Positions 16,339 through 24,887 of a DNA stretch of 64,000 nucleotides are shown here, one piece after another. Source of the stretch: Ruegeria atlantica (GTDB taxonomy: Bacteria > Pseudomonadota > Alphaproteobacteria > Rhodobacterales > Rhodobacteraceae); assembly GCF_013032005.1 (NCBI RefSeq), contig NZ_WQBE01000004.1, forward strand, positions 186,001-250,000. Reading direction: 5' to 3'. Numbering within the stretch: the stretch's first letter is position 1; the number at the start of each line of letters is the position of its first letter. The translations under genes were made by a program, and so were the position numbers. Under the pieces are notes generated by a model, which saw only the letters and a list, made by a program, of their open reading frames with translations, did no database searches and was not told the origin of the DNA.

Positions 16339-17172
16339 ATGAAACATGTAAAAATCTCCGATCTCACGGTCGGTAATGATCTGCCTCTGACGATCATTGC
16401 CGGCCCCTGCCAACTTGAAACCGCCGATCACGCCCAGATGATCGCTGGCAAAATGAAAGAGGCCTGCGACGCCGCCGGTGCTCAGTATGTGTTTAAAGGC
16501 TCGTTCGACAAGGCTAACCGCACCTCTGTAAACGCAGCTCCTGCACTGGGCCTCGACAAAGGTTTGGCGGTGCTGCAATCGGTAAAGGACGGCATTGGCG
16601 TGCCAGTCACCACGGATGTGCATGAGAAAGAACAATGCGCGTCCGTTGCCGAGGTGTGTGACATCCTGCAAATCCCCGCTTTCCTTTGCCGTCAAACCGC
16701 CCTTCTAAAATCCGCAGGCGCAACAGGCGCGGTGGTCAACGTCAAAAAAGGTCAGTTCCTGGCCCCTTGGGACATTCAGAACGTCGCGGCCAAGATCGAA
16801 AGCACCGACAATCACAACATCATGCTGACGGAACGTGGTGTCAGCTTTGGCTACAACCGCCTCGTGGTGGACATGCAATCTCTGCCGGAAATGGCTCGCA
16901 CCGGGTACCCGGTGATAATGGACGCCACCCACACTGTGGCTCAGCCCGGTGGATTGGGTGGTGCATCCGGTGGTCAGCGCGAATTTGCGCCCGTTATGGC
17001 ACGCTCGGCTGTTGCCGTTGGAGTAGCCGGTGTATTCATGGAAACACATCAAGATCCGGACAACGCCCCCTGTGATGGCCCCAACATGATCTATCTGGAT
17101 CAAATGCCTCAATTGATTGACACATTGATGCGCTTTGATGCATTGGCCAAAGCCAACCCGATTCAGATTTAA
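16339..17172 (+). CDS. kdsA: 3-deoxy-8-phosphooctulonate (KDO-8-P) synthase
   Basis: 277 residues, the usual length. Recognisable motifs: IAGPCQLET near the N-terminus, FKGSFDKANRTS (substrate and phosphate contacts), TTDVHE, QIPAFLCRQT, VNVKKGQFLAPWD and MDATHTVAQPGG. It condenses phosphoenolpyruvate and arabinose-5-phosphate to KDO-8-phosphate, needed for lipid A inner core and for the KDO linker of ABC-exported capsules. Placement 5 bases after kpsE fits the second use. The metal-site position is held by N in FDKANRTS, consistent with a metal-independent enzyme. Confidence 0.95.
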   Translation: MKHVKISDLTVGNDLPLTIIAGPCQLETADHAQMIAGKMKEACDAAGAQYVFKGSFDKANRTSVNAAPALGLDKGLAVLQSVKDGIGVPVTTDVHEKEQCASVAEVCDILQIPAFLCRQTALLKSAGATGAVVNVKKGQFLAPWDIQNVAAKIESTDNHNIMLTERGVSFGYNRLVVDMQSLPEMARTGYPVIMDATHTVAQPGGLGGASGGQREFAPVMARSAVAVGVAGVFMETHQDPDNAPCDGPNMIYLDQMPQLIDTLMRFDALAKANPIQI

Positions 17173-17186
17173 GCAAGAGCGATAGT

Positions 17187-18683
17187 ATGACCAAACCCAT
17201 CCCCGAGGTGACTCCGAACACCTGGAGTTTTCTGCGCGACCCGATGATCAAACCCACCGGGTTTCGCGAATATGACGCCCGTTGGAAATACCCCGAAGAG
17301 ATCAATCTGCCGGGCATGACGGCGCTAGGGCTGGGTTTGGGCACTCAGATGCGCAAGCGTGGAATCGCGCCTGTGATCGCGGTCGGCAACGACTATCGCG
17401 ACTATTCGCTGGCAATCAAGAATGCGTTGATTCTGGGCCTTATGCAGGCTGGAATTCAGGTCAAGGATATCGGCCCGGCACTGAGCCCTATGGCCTATTT
17501 TGCTCAGTTCCATCTGAACGTTCCCGCCGTGGCCATGGTCACCGCCAGCCACAACCCGAACGGCTGGACCGGCGTGAAGATGGGCTTTGAACGCCCGTTA
17601 ACCCACGGCCCGGACGAGATGTCGGAATTGCGCGACATCGTTCTGAATGGACAAGGCGTCCCCCACGAAGGGGGCTCGTACGAATTCGTGGACGGCGTGA
17701 AAGAGGCTTATATCGACGACCTGGTTGGTGACTTCAAAATGTCCCGGCCGCTGAAAGTTGTCTGTGCGACGGGTAATGGTACAGCGTCAGCCTTTGCGCC
17801 CGAGATTTTCGAACGGATGGGGGTCGAAGTCGTGCCCAGCCACAACCGGCTAGACTACACCTTCCCCAACTACAACCCTAATCCCGAAGCCATGGAAATG
17901 TTGCACGACATGGCCAACACCGTGAAATCCAGCGGCGCCGACATGGCACTGGGATTTGACGGTGACGGAGATCGCTGCGGTGTTGTTGATGACGAGGGTG
18001 AAGAGATTTTCGCCGACAAGGTCGGCGTGATCATGGCCCGCGATCTGGCCAAGCTGTACCCGAACGCGACTTTTGTCGCGGACGTTAAGTCAACCGGTCT
18101 TTTCGCCAGCGACCCCGAGTTGCAGGCCCACGGCATCAAAGCCGATTACTGGAAAACCGGCCATAGCCACATGAAGCGCCGGGTTAAAGAAATCAATGCT
18201 CTGGCAGGGTTCGAGAAATCGGGCCACTACTTCCTGGCAGAGCCGATCGGGCGCGGCTATGACTGCGGCATGCGGGTCGCGGTCGAGATCTGCAAACTGA
18301 TGGATCGCAACCCGGACAAAAGCATGTCGGACCTGCGCAAGGCGTTGCCAAAAACCTGGTCGACGCCGACCATGTCGCCCTATGCCTCTGATACCGAGAA
18401 ATACGACATTCTCAAACGGTTGGTGGACAAGCTGGTTGCCAAGGCCGATGCGGGTGAAACCCTGGCAGGCCGCGCGATCAAAGAGGTCGTCACCGTCAAT
18501 GGCGCCCGCGTCATTCTGGACAATGGCAGCTGGGGGCTGGTGCGGGCGTCCTCGAACACGCCAAACCTGGTTGTGGTCTGCGAAAGCAGCGAAAGCGAAG
18601 AAGAAATGCGCGCCATATTTGCCGATATCGACGCCGTCATCCGGACTGAGCCCGGCGTTGGCGATTACGACCAAACCATCTGA
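17187..18683 (+). CDS. Phosphomannomutase / phosphoglucomutase
   Basis: 498 residues, alpha-D-phosphohexomutase superfamily. The catalytic phosphoserine loop is TASHNPNGWTGVKMG, the Mg2+ loop is GFDGDGDRCGVV, the sugar-binding loop is GFEKSGHYF and the C-terminal phosphate-binding loop is WGLVRASSNTPNL. It interconverts hexose-1- and 6-phosphates, supplying GDP-mannose or UDP-glucose precursors. It is the last gene of the kpsT-kpsE-kdsA operon (14-base gap), in keeping with glycan precursor supply. AlgC/ManB are possible names; substrate preference cannot be read from sequence. Confidence 0.93.
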   Translation: MTKPIPEVTPNTWSFLRDPMIKPTGFREYDARWKYPEEINLPGMTALGLGLGTQMRKRGIAPVIAVGNDYRDYSLAIKNALILGLMQAGIQVKDIGPALSPMAYFAQFHLNVPAVAMVTASHNPNGWTGVKMGFERPLTHGPDEMSELRDIVLNGQGVPHEGGSYEFVDGVKEAYIDDLVGDFKMSRPLKVVCATGNGTASAFAPEIFERMGVEVVPSHNRLDYTFPNYNPNPEAMEMLHDMANTVKSSGADMALGFDGDGDRCGVVDDEGEEIFADKVGVIMARDLAKLYPNATFVADVKSTGLFASDPELQAHGIKADYWKTGHSHMKRRVKEINALAGFEKSGHYFLAEPIGRGYDCGMRVAVEICKLMDRNPDKSMSDLRKALPKTWSTPTMSPYASDTEKYDILKRLVDKLVAKADAGETLAGRAIKEVVTVNGARVILDNGSWGLVRASSNTPNLVVVCESSESEEEMRAIFADIDAVIRTEPGVGDYDQTI

Positions 18684-18692
18684 TTTGGGATC

Positions 18693-18711
18693 GGGGCGCC
18701 TAAGGCGCCCC
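18693..18711. terminator. GC hairpin between convergent phosphomannomutase and AsmA genes
   Basis: GGGGCGCC and GGCGCCCC form an 8-bp stem with a minimal TAA loop, 9 bases after the phosphomannomutase stop. Only TTT appears a few bases later, so it is a weak-to-moderate terminator. Confidence 0.6.
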
Positions 18712-18716
18712 GCCCT

Positions 18717-20675
18717 TTAATTTCCGCCCAACAGTTTGAACAAGCCTTTCTTGGCCTCTTCTTCCAGCTTATTTTTCAAAGCATCCTCAACACTTTCCCT
18801 GTCAGTTACTACCGTGCCCAGTTCATCGCCCACTTTGTCCAGAACCTTTTGCTTGGCGTCGTCCTCAAGGTCTTTTAGCTGACCTTCGGCGGCGGCCTCG
18901 ATCACTTTGGACAAATCGGGTTTAATCGAAGGGTCGCTCCACGGCCCGACAATCCGCACTGGCACCGACAGACCCTGCCCCGAGTTGGCCCGCAGCGCGG
19001 TTGGGGTAAACAGATAGTCGATCCTGCGCGCGCCGATATTGACCTTGCCCGTCCCATCTGCACGGAAATTGTCCAGTGACATCAGCAGGTCGTTATTGCT
19101 CAGCACACCCTGATCAATGGTAAAACTGGCTGTCAGGCTGTTGAACACGGTTGTCCCACCCGAACCTTTGCCGCGCCCCATCAGACGATCCAGATCAAAA
19201 CCCGAAATCACGCCATGCCCCACATTCAGATTGCCCGTGCCACTGAGGGATCGCATGATCTGGTCTTCGGTCTGCCCGACGCCTAGAAATTCAAACTCAC
19301 CCGTTCCTGTACCCGTAAAACGCTCAATCCCCGCGAGGGTGGACAGGGCTTGTTGAACGTTCATGTTTTTCGCCTTCAGCTTACCGCCGACTGACAGGCC
19401 ATTGCGATTGTTGGCCACCACCTGCCCGTTAACCTGACCCGAGAACAAAGTGGCCGGGTTCATCTGCAACACAGCACGGGACCGGTCGAGTATCAGCGTC
19501 AGGTCGCTGGCTCCCAGTTCTAGGTCGGGCAGGACAATGGACGAGGCCGTCAGGCGTATTTCCCCATTGGCCAGCGACAGGGCCGAGGCATCAATCGGGG
19601 CCTTGGACCACCCACTGTCGGGCGAGGACGCCGTTCCCGACCCACCCCCGCTCGATGCCGGCGCGTCATTGAAACGTGACAGGTCAATATCACCACTCTT
19701 GAGCCGCGCGGTGATTTTCGGCGGATCCGAAATCTCGATATCCGTTTCTCCGGTAAAGCGGTTGTGGTCCAACTGCGCCACCATGTTGCGCAGTGAGATA
19801 CGGCCCTCGCTGGTATAGGTCATCTGCCCAGACACATCGGCCTTGCGGCCCAATCCCAGCGGCACCCCGACACCCGCCTGTCCAAAAGCGGCCAGCATTT
19901 CCTCGGTGTTCCTGGTTTTGACCGCAAGCGCGCCGTCCATTTCTCCAGCAAGGTTGACGCGGCCATCGAACCCAACCTCGCCGCCCGGCGCGGTCAGAGC
20001 CAATTTCAAAGGTGCGACAGCCCCGGATGCATAGGTCGGCAGGTCCGGTATTTCGAGGTCAACTTTCACGTGGCCGCCCGGCACTGCCATCCGCGCCTCC
20101 ATGACCATGGGTGAGGTCGGCCCCGGCCAGCTGGCCGACAGATCAACGTTTGAGAAGTTGAATTTCGTTGCGCCATTTTCGATGTAAACCAACTGTGCAT
20201 TGGTCAGTTCCAGACGGTCCAGCGTCACGGCACCTTGCGGCGATGCAGATGACGCGCTGGTATTGCTTCCGGTCGTCGCCTGCGAGGCAACCGGAGCGCT
20301 TAATTCCCAATTGCCGCGTCCATCGGATAACTCGAGCCTCAAAACCGGATTATCCGCGACAACCCGCCTTATCCGTAAATCTCCGTTCAGCAGCGCCGAA
20401 GCATCCACGCCGACGGCAAGGCTTTCGGCGCTGAGCATCGGTTCGGACCCGGCCCAGGGTGCGTTGCCAAACGTGACAGGGCCGGTCTCCATCCCCAGAA
20501 CGGGCCAGAACGACAGGTTCACATCCCCCGACAATGTCAGGTCGCGCCCCGTTTCGCTTTTGACCTGTTCCGCCAGAATCGCCGCCAGCTTATCCCCCGG
20601 CATCAGCAATAAGGCGCCGATGACCAACCCGATTGCGGCCACGAATAAGAAGAGTATGCGCACCAGCCACTTCAT
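18717..20675 (-). CDS. AsmA-family inner-membrane/periplasmic protein
   Basis: 652 residues. A single N-terminal membrane anchor (residues 5-25) is followed by the AsmA N-terminal segment (LAEQVKSETGRDLTLSGDVNLSFWPVLGMETGPVTFGNAPWAG) and a long beta-rich periplasmic region with repeated LSG/LxxGxL strands, ending in a charged helix (DLEDDAKQKVLDKVGDEL). The C-terminal domain TGTGEFEFLGVGQTEDQIMRSLSGTGNLNVGHGVISGFDLDRLMG is typical of AsmA_2. These proteins belong to the repeating beta-groove superfamily tied to phospholipid transport and outer-membrane homeostasis; the role here is inferred. Divergent from rimO with 96 bases between. Confidence 0.88.
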   Translation of the reverse strand: MKWLVRILFLFVAAIGLVIGALLLMPGDKLAAILAEQVKSETGRDLTLSGDVNLSFWPVLGMETGPVTFGNAPWAGSEPMLSAESLAVGVDASALLNGDLRIRRVVADNPVLRLELSDGRGNWELSAPVASQATTGSNTSASSASPQGAVTLDRLELTNAQLVYIENGATKFNFSNVDLSASWPGPTSPMVMEARMAVPGGHVKVDLEIPDLPTYASGAVAPLKLALTAPGGEVGFDGRVNLAGEMDGALAVKTRNTEEMLAAFGQAGVGVPLGLGRKADVSGQMTYTSEGRISLRNMVAQLDHNRFTGETDIEISDPPKITARLKSGDIDLSRFNDAPASSGGGSGTASSPDSGWSKAPIDASALSLANGEIRLTASSIVLPDLELGASDLTLILDRSRAVLQMNPATLFSGQVNGQVVANNRNGLSVGGKLKAKNMNVQQALSTLAGIERFTGTGTGEFEFLGVGQTEDQIMRSLSGTGNLNVGHGVISGFDLDRLMGRGKGSGGTTVFNSLTASFTIDQGVLSNNDLLMSLDNFRADGTGKVNIGARRIDYLFTPTALRANSGQGLSVPVRIVGPWSDPSIKPDLSKVIEAAAEGQLKDLEDDAKQKVLDKVGDELGTVVTDRESVEDALKNKLEEEAKKGLFKLLGGN

Positions 20676-20771
20676 TTTTCTGCTCTCCGCTTATTTGGCA
20701 TGCGTTGAAAAGATCATCCAAAGCCCAGCCCGTATTTGCAAGAGGAAGCGTTCCCCACTATATGCCGCGCC

Positions 20772-22160
20772 ATGAGCACGAACCCACCAAACCTCCGCCC
20801 TGACCTGGCGCCCGCCGCCAGGATGCCTGATACGCCACGTACCAACCAACCAACCATTGGTATGGTGTCGCTGGGCTGCCCCAAGGCCTTGGTCGATAGC
20901 GAGCGGATTTTGACCCGTCTTCGTGCAGAAGGGTACGGCATTTCGCCAGATTATTCCGGGGCCGATGCCGTAATCGTGAACACTTGCGGGTTCCTTGACA
21001 GCGCCAAGGCTGAGTCTCTGGACGCCATTGGCGAGGCTTTGGTAGAAAACGGCAAGGTCATTGTGACCGGCTGCCTGGGGGCCGAGCCCGACTATATCCG
21101 TGAACACCACCCGCGTATTATGGCCGTGACCGGGCCGCATCAATACGAACAGGTGCTGGATGCGGTGCATTCAGCAGTTCCCCCCGATCCTGATCCATTC
21201 GTTGATCTACTGCCCGCCGCCAGCGTGCAGTTGACCCCGCGCCATTACAGCTATCTCAAGATATCCGAGGGCTGTAACCACAAGTGCAAATTTTGCATCA
21301 TCCCAGACATGCGCGGGAAACTGGCCAGTCGTCCCGCCCACGCCATATTGCGTGAGGCCGAAAAGCTGGTCGACAATGGCGTGCGCGAATTGCTGGTGAT
21401 CTCGCAGGATACCTCGGCCTATGGGCTGGACCGGAAATACGATGTGAACCCGTGGAAGGACCGTGAGGTGCGCAGCCAAATTACCGATCTGGCGCGTGAG
21501 CTGGGGCAGCTGGATGCCTGGGTTCGTCTACACTATGTCTACCCCTACCCGCATGTGCGCGAGCTGATCCCCCTGATGGCCGATGCCGGGTGCAACATCC
21601 TGCCCTATCTAGACATTCCGTTCCAACATGCCCACCCGGACGTTCTGAAACGCATGGCCCGCCCGGCGGCAGCGGCGAAAACACTGGACGAGATCGCAGC
21701 ATGGCGCGCGACCTGCCCCGATATCACCCTGCGCTCGACCTTTATCGTCGGCTATCCCGGCGAGACCGAGGCTGAGTTCCAGACGCTTTTGGACTGGATG
21801 GATGAGGCGCAATTGGATCGCGTGGGATGCTTCCAATACGAAAACGTGGATGGCGCACGCTCGAACGATCTGCCCGACCATGTTCCGGCCGAGATCAAAC
21901 AAGAGCGCTGGGAACGGTTCATGGAGAAGGCACAGGCGATCTCCGAGGCAAAGCTGGCCGCAAAGGTCGGCCAGACCATCGAGGTGATCGTGGACGAGGT
22001 CGATGGCGAAGCCGCCACTTGCCGCACCAAATCCGACGCGCCCGAGATCGATGGGAATCTGTTTATCGACGAAGGGTTTGAAACCCTCAACCCTGGCGAC
22101 ATCGTCTCGGTCGAGGTCGATGAGGCTGGCGAATATGACCTTTGGGGCAAGCTGACCTGA
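20772..22160 (+). CDS. rimO: Ribosomal protein uS12 methylthiotransferase
   Basis: 462 residues. The UPF0004 domain has C36 ([11 protein letters not shown]), C72 ([11 protein letters not shown]) and C101 (VTGCLGAE); the radical-SAM cluster is C168-X3-C172-X2-C175 (GCNHKCKFC); the C-terminal TRAM domain ends in [18 protein letters not shown] and the linker [12 protein letters not shown] distinguish RimO from MiaB. It methylthiolates the conserved Asp of ribosomal protein S12. The start is set at the ATG for MSTNPPNL; no good ribosome site is visible for it, and the frame is open 12 codons further. Confidence 0.94.
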   Translation: MSTNPPNLRPDLAPAARMPDTPRTNQPTIGMVSLGCPKALVDSERILTRLRAEGYGISPDYSGADAVIVNTCGFLDSAKAESLDAIGEALVENGKVIVTGCLGAEPDYIREHHPRIMAVTGPHQYEQVLDAVHSAVPPDPDPFVDLLPAASVQLTPRHYSYLKISEGCNHKCKFCIIPDMRGKLASRPAHAILREAEKLVDNGVRELLVISQDTSAYGLDRKYDVNPWKDREVRSQITDLARELGQLDAWVRLHYVYPYPHVRELIPLMADAGCNILPYLDIPFQHAHPDVLKRMARPAAAAKTLDEIAAWRATCPDITLRSTFIVGYPGETEAEFQTLLDWMDEAQLDRVGCFQYENVDGARSNDLPDHVPAEIKQERWERFMEKAQAISEAKLAAKVGQTIEVIVDEVDGEAATCRTKSDAPEIDGNLFIDEGFETLNPGDIVSVEVDEAGEYDLWGKLT

Positions 22161-22264
22161 TCCGGTCACCCCAGTTGGGCAAAGCGTGAGCCAAGTTTAT
22201 TGGTGTTTTTCGCCAGACTCGTGGATTATGACGGGACATACCGCCTTATAGGAAGGAAGTTCCA

Positions 22265-22663
22265 ATGTCCTGCCTACGCCCCTTTGGCCTGAAATGCATA
22301 ACGGTTATCCTTGCTGCCCAACTTTATGCCGTTCCCGCTGTTGCGGACAAAGTCCGCGCGGGCGGTTTCATAATTATTGGGTCCGAACCGCTGAGCCTGC
22401 ACCTGCGCAGCAAACACCATGTGCAGCGATACTATGGCGCACCTAAAGTCTATCATCGGTCCAGCAAACACAAACATCAAACCAAGCCGAAAGTGTACCA
22501 CCACAAGAGCAAACCCAAGGTTCATTACGTCAAACCGGTCAAACGACACCACCGGTCAAGGCAAGCGTTCAGCAACAAACATGCCTCGCCTTATTACCTT
22601 CCACGGAGTTACCGAATTCAAAACCGAGGATATCGCTATGGTATAAAACGGCGGAGGTATTGA
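22265..22663 (+). CDS. Small secreted His/Lys/Tyr-rich basic protein, unknown
   Basis: 132 residues. A signal peptide (hydrophobic ITVILAAQLYAVPAVA, predicted cleavage near A27) leads to a mature chain dominated by His, Lys, Arg and Tyr. A short degenerate repeat is visible: PKVYH (60-64), PKVYH (75-79), PKVHY (84-88). There are no cysteines in the mature part. TAGGAAGGAAGTTCC precedes the ATG, a strong ribosome site, which supports a real gene. The composition suggests metal (His) or polyanion (DNA, LPS, polysaccharide) binding in the periplasm or surface, but no family is recognised. It converges on dgkA, 5 bases apart. Confidence 0.7.
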   Translation: MSCLRPFGLKCITVILAAQLYAVPAVADKVRAGGFIIIGSEPLSLHLRSKHHVQRYYGAPKVYHRSSKHKHQTKPKVYHHKSKPKVHYVKPVKRHHRSRQAFSNKHASPYYLPRSYRIQNRGYRYGIKRRRY

Positions 22664-22668
22664 TGGCT

Positions 22669-23025
22669 TCAGAACAGGCTTAGAAGCCCGATGACCCATG
22701 CCAATCCCGCCGCCAAAGCCGTTAACGCAACAGCGGCACTGGCGGCGTCCTTGGCCTGCCCCGCCAGTTTATTGTGATCGGTCGAGGTGTGATCGACAGC
22801 GCGCTCAATCGCGGTATTGAACAGCTCGGCCACCAAAACAAGCAGGCCAAATATCAGGATCAGGGCGCGTACACCTTCACCGAGCGGCAAACAAACGGCC
22901 AAAGTAGCCGAGACCAGATTTGCCCAAACCCAGGCGCGGAACGAATACTCTTCACGCCAGGTCGCGACCAGCCCTTGCCAGCTCCAACGCGTTCGATCCT
23001 TGAGATGTGTAAGAAGGTTTCTCAT
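22669..23025 (-). CDS. dgkA: Diacylglycerol kinase, prokaryotic integral membrane type
   Basis: 118 residues, three membrane helices (about 32-48, 53-69, 95-115). The family signature AELFNTAIERAVD holds the catalytic and Mg2+ residues E67, N70 and E74, equivalent to E69, N72 and E76 of E. coli DgkA. It phosphorylates diacylglycerol to phosphatidic acid, recycling lipid released by osmoregulated glycan or LPS decoration. Single gene; 132 bases upstream is the terminator of the lipoprotein gene. Confidence 0.93.
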   Translation of the reverse strand: MRNLLTHLKDRTRWSWQGLVATWREEYSFRAWVWANLVSATLAVCLPLGEGVRALILIFGLLVLVAELFNTAIERAVDHTSTDHNKLAGQAKDAASAAVALTALAAGLAWVIGLLSLF

Positions 23026-23082
23026 CAGCCTTCAACTTTTCGGTGTACGGAACTGAAGCCGCATTGATTTATGGCAGGCAAG

Positions 23083-23110
23083 AAAAAACCGCCCCGAAGG
23101 CGGTTTTTTT
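23083..23110 (-). terminator. Intrinsic terminator, mainly of the small lipoprotein gene
   Basis: ACCGCC and GGCGGT pair around CCGAA with A6 on one side and T7 on the other, so it is symmetric. Nearby genes are all on the minus strand, where it lies 48 bases after the lipoprotein stop. Confidence 0.85.
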
Positions 23111-23157
23111 GTCGAGAATGTGCGGGCAGCCTTAAAAACGGGCCACCCGCGGAATAG

Positions 23158-23346
23158 TTATTGTGCGACCGGATTACAGACGGTCTGGCCTGCTTCTGTC
23201 GTGGCCAGCTCAGTTCCTGCCGGGCAGCTAGGTGTGCCGAATTTGTCGTACTCAGGCGTGATATAAACCGGCGCCGGTTCTTCCTGCTGCGAGCAAGCAG
23301 CCAAAACAAGGGCAAATGCACCAACGGCAGCAAATTTGAGTTTCAT
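23158..23346 (-). CDS. Small lipoprotein, unknown
   Basis: 62 residues. Signal peptide MKLKFAAVGAFALVLAAC with lipobox LAAC, so the mature N-terminal Cys is lipidated; the mature part is 45 residues with two more cysteines (PSCPAGT and TVCNPV) that could form a disulfide. Two ATGs are in frame three codons apart; GAGGA abuts the first and sits about 10 bases before the second, which decides for the second. No family recognised. Its own terminator follows, so it is a single-gene unit. Confidence 0.75.
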   Translation of the reverse strand: MKLKFAAVGAFALVLAACSQQEEPAPVYITPEYDKFGTPSCPAGTELATTEAGQTVCNPVAQ

Positions 23347-23531
23347 GTCCGTCATTCCTCTATTAATTTCCTGATATTGCCCAAGAATCCGGGGCCGGTC
23401 TCACAATACGACTTGAATGGCATATTTGCAACGAATTCGATCACGCGATCGTGAAGAAAGGCGAAACAACGCCGGTAACCCCCTCAGAAACAGCGGATTT
23501 ATGAGCATAGGCTACCGATTTTCGCGTATCG

Positions 23532-23547
23532 CTCTACACTGGTAGAG
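23532..23547. promoter_or_regulatory. Perfect inverted repeat upstream of the CDGSH gene
   Basis: CTCTAC-ACTG-GTAGAG is a 6-bp perfect palindrome 28 bases before the start codon, in a position where a repressor would block transcription or a hairpin would form in the leader. Confidence 0.45.
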
Positions 23548-23575
23548 TGACATCAGCAAAAGACGGAGTAGCCAC

Positions 23576-23818
23576 ATGTCTGACAGCCCCACCATCGCGC
23601 AAAAAGGTCCCTTCCCGGTCGAGGTGATCGAAGGGAAAAGCTATTTCTGGTGCGCATGCGGCCAATCCAAACGGCAGCCGTTTTGCGATGGATCGCACAA
23701 AGACACCGGGTTCGAACCGGTCAAGTACACGGCAGACAGTAGCAAAAAAGTCTTTTTCTGTGGCTGCAAACACAGCGGGAATCCTCCGCAGTGCGACGGG
23801 TCGCATTCCAAACTGTAA
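23576..23818 (+). CDS. Double CDGSH iron-sulfur protein
   Basis: 80 residues holding two complete CDGSH sites: C26, C28, C37, H41 (CACGQSKRQPFCDGSH) and C62, C64, C73, H77 (CGCKHSGNPPQCDGSH). Each should bind a 2Fe-2S cluster with three Cys and one His, as in the tandem Miner2/bacterial type, where such clusters are redox active and can be transferred. Ribosome site GACGGAGTAGCCAC. No export signal, so cytoplasmic. It ends exactly where the convergent DUF6455 gene ends. Partner proteins are not evident. Confidence 0.92.
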   Translation: MSDSPTIAQKGPFPVEVIEGKSYFWCACGQSKRQPFCDGSHKDTGFEPVKYTADSSKKVFFCGCKHSGNPPQCDGSHSKL

Positions 23819-24079
23819 TCAGGTCTTCAACGCGTTCAACAGATCAGCGTTGGCACAGAATTCGGGTGCGGTATGGGCCTCGGATTGTTGTTCAGACAAC
23901 CAGATGGCACATTGGTTGCTGCACTGCGATGCCCGGCAGCGTGTTACCAGTTCGGCATAGCGATCCGGTGTCAGCCGTTTCTCTGCCATGGCTTCGGTCA
24001 ACGAGATTTTCATACATCGCGCCACCGAACGGGTTAGCCAAAAGTGTTTTTCGACATCCCCCAAAGAATTTCGCGCCAT
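23819..24079 (-). CDS. DUF6455 family protein, copy 1
   Basis: 86 residues. Start placed at the ATG behind GCAGGAAAACTG; an ATG seven codons earlier is also in frame. The conserved part is SLTEAM...LVTRCRASQCSNQC followed by EFCANADLL. Four cysteines (C-X4-C-X3-C and one near the end) could form a metal or disulfide site. A second member of the family lies 118 bases upstream on the same strand. Function unknown. Confidence 0.75.
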   Translation of the reverse strand: MARNSLGDVEKHFWLTRSVARCMKISLTEAMAEKRLTPDRYAELVTRCRASQCSNQCAIWLSEQQSEAHTAPEFCANADLLNALKT

Positions 24080-24197
24080 CAGTTTTCCTGCTTTGATCAT
24101 GTTTTCAACACAGCAAACCGGTGTTGGTTTCTGCTAGTCTGTAGGTCACCTATCGCGTCCGGTGACCACTCTCATGCGGCATGAAATCTTCCTGTCG

Positions 24198-24449
24198 TTA
24201 AGGCTGCAGTTTTCGGAGCATTTCCTGATTGCGGCAGTATTCCGGCGTTTGGCCCGCCTGCGCGGGCTGCTGTAGGAAGCTCTGGCAATGATTGGGATTT
24301 GCACAGCCCGTACACCTCAGAACAGCATCGGAAAGCTGATCGATCGAAACATCACCTTCAATCGCGGATTGCTGCAGATCCACACCAAGTTTCGTAGCCA
24401 TCTGATCTACAAGACCTGCATGGAATTTCAAGACTTCTTGATCGGGCAT
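24198..24449 (-). CDS. DUF6455 family protein, copy 2
   Basis: 83 residues, similar layout to its neighbour: AIEGDVSIDQLSDAVLRCTGCANPNHC, a short linker, then TPEYCRNQEMLRKL. Cysteine spacing C-X2-C-X5-C...C differs from copy 1 in the first pair. Ribosome site AAAGGACCTCTC before the ATG. No signal peptide. The two copies probably arose by tandem duplication and have diverged. Function unknown; metal binding is a guess from the cysteines. Confidence 0.75.
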   Translation of the reverse strand: MPDQEVLKFHAGLVDQMATKLGVDLQQSAIEGDVSIDQLSDAVLRCTGCANPNHCQSFLQQPAQAGQTPEYCRNQEMLRKLQP

Positions 24450-24518
24450 GAGAGGTCCTTTCCTGCCATCTGTCCGCAGCAGGATATCTCAGCCCGGTGC
24501 TTGGGCCTTTGACTCACA

Positions 24519-24887
24519 TCAAGGCCCGACGCCGATATGATCCAGATAGGCTCGGGTCGCGTCCTGCACGCGCCTAAGTCGATCCCCACCCAGCTTTTTT
24601 CCGCCGTACCAGCGGGTGACGATGACCACATGACTGTCCAGCCCGGCCCGTTCAAGCATCCTTAGAATCACCATGCCCGCACCGCTTTCCCCGTCATCGG
24701 CCTTCAACGCCCCGGTCGGCAAAATGGCCGCCCAGGTGTTGTGCGTGGCTTTGGCATAAGCCTTGTCTGACTTGAGCTCCTGCAAGACTGCATCAACATC
24801 GGCCCGCGTGCCAACGGCTGCGCCTGTTACCGCGTATTTCGACCCCCGGTCCGTCAGGATCACGCCCAGCCGTGTCAAAGCGGTCAT
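24519..24887 (-). CDS. IMPACT/YigZ-family protein (short form)
   Basis: 122 residues covering only the N-terminal IMPACT domain: KATHNTWAAIL, the signature DDGESGAGMVILRMLERAGL and VVIVTRWYGGKKLGGDRL. The C-terminal domain of E. coli YigZ is absent, so this is a single-domain form. The family is linked to translation regulation in eukaryotes; the bacterial role is unclear. It overlaps the M48 peptidase gene by 4 bases and is co-transcribed behind it. Confidence 0.85.
   Translation of the reverse strand: MTALTRLGVILTDRGSKYAVTGAAVGTRADVDAVLQELKSDKAYAKATHNTWAAILPTGALKADDGESGAGMVILRMLERAGLDSHVVIVTRWYGGKKLGGDRLRRVQDATRAYLDHIGVGP

Noticed and set aside
23700..23725. T-loop-like GGTTCGAACC suggesting a tRNA
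   Set aside because: It is inside the CDGSH coding sequence and no acceptor, D or anticodon stems can be formed around it.
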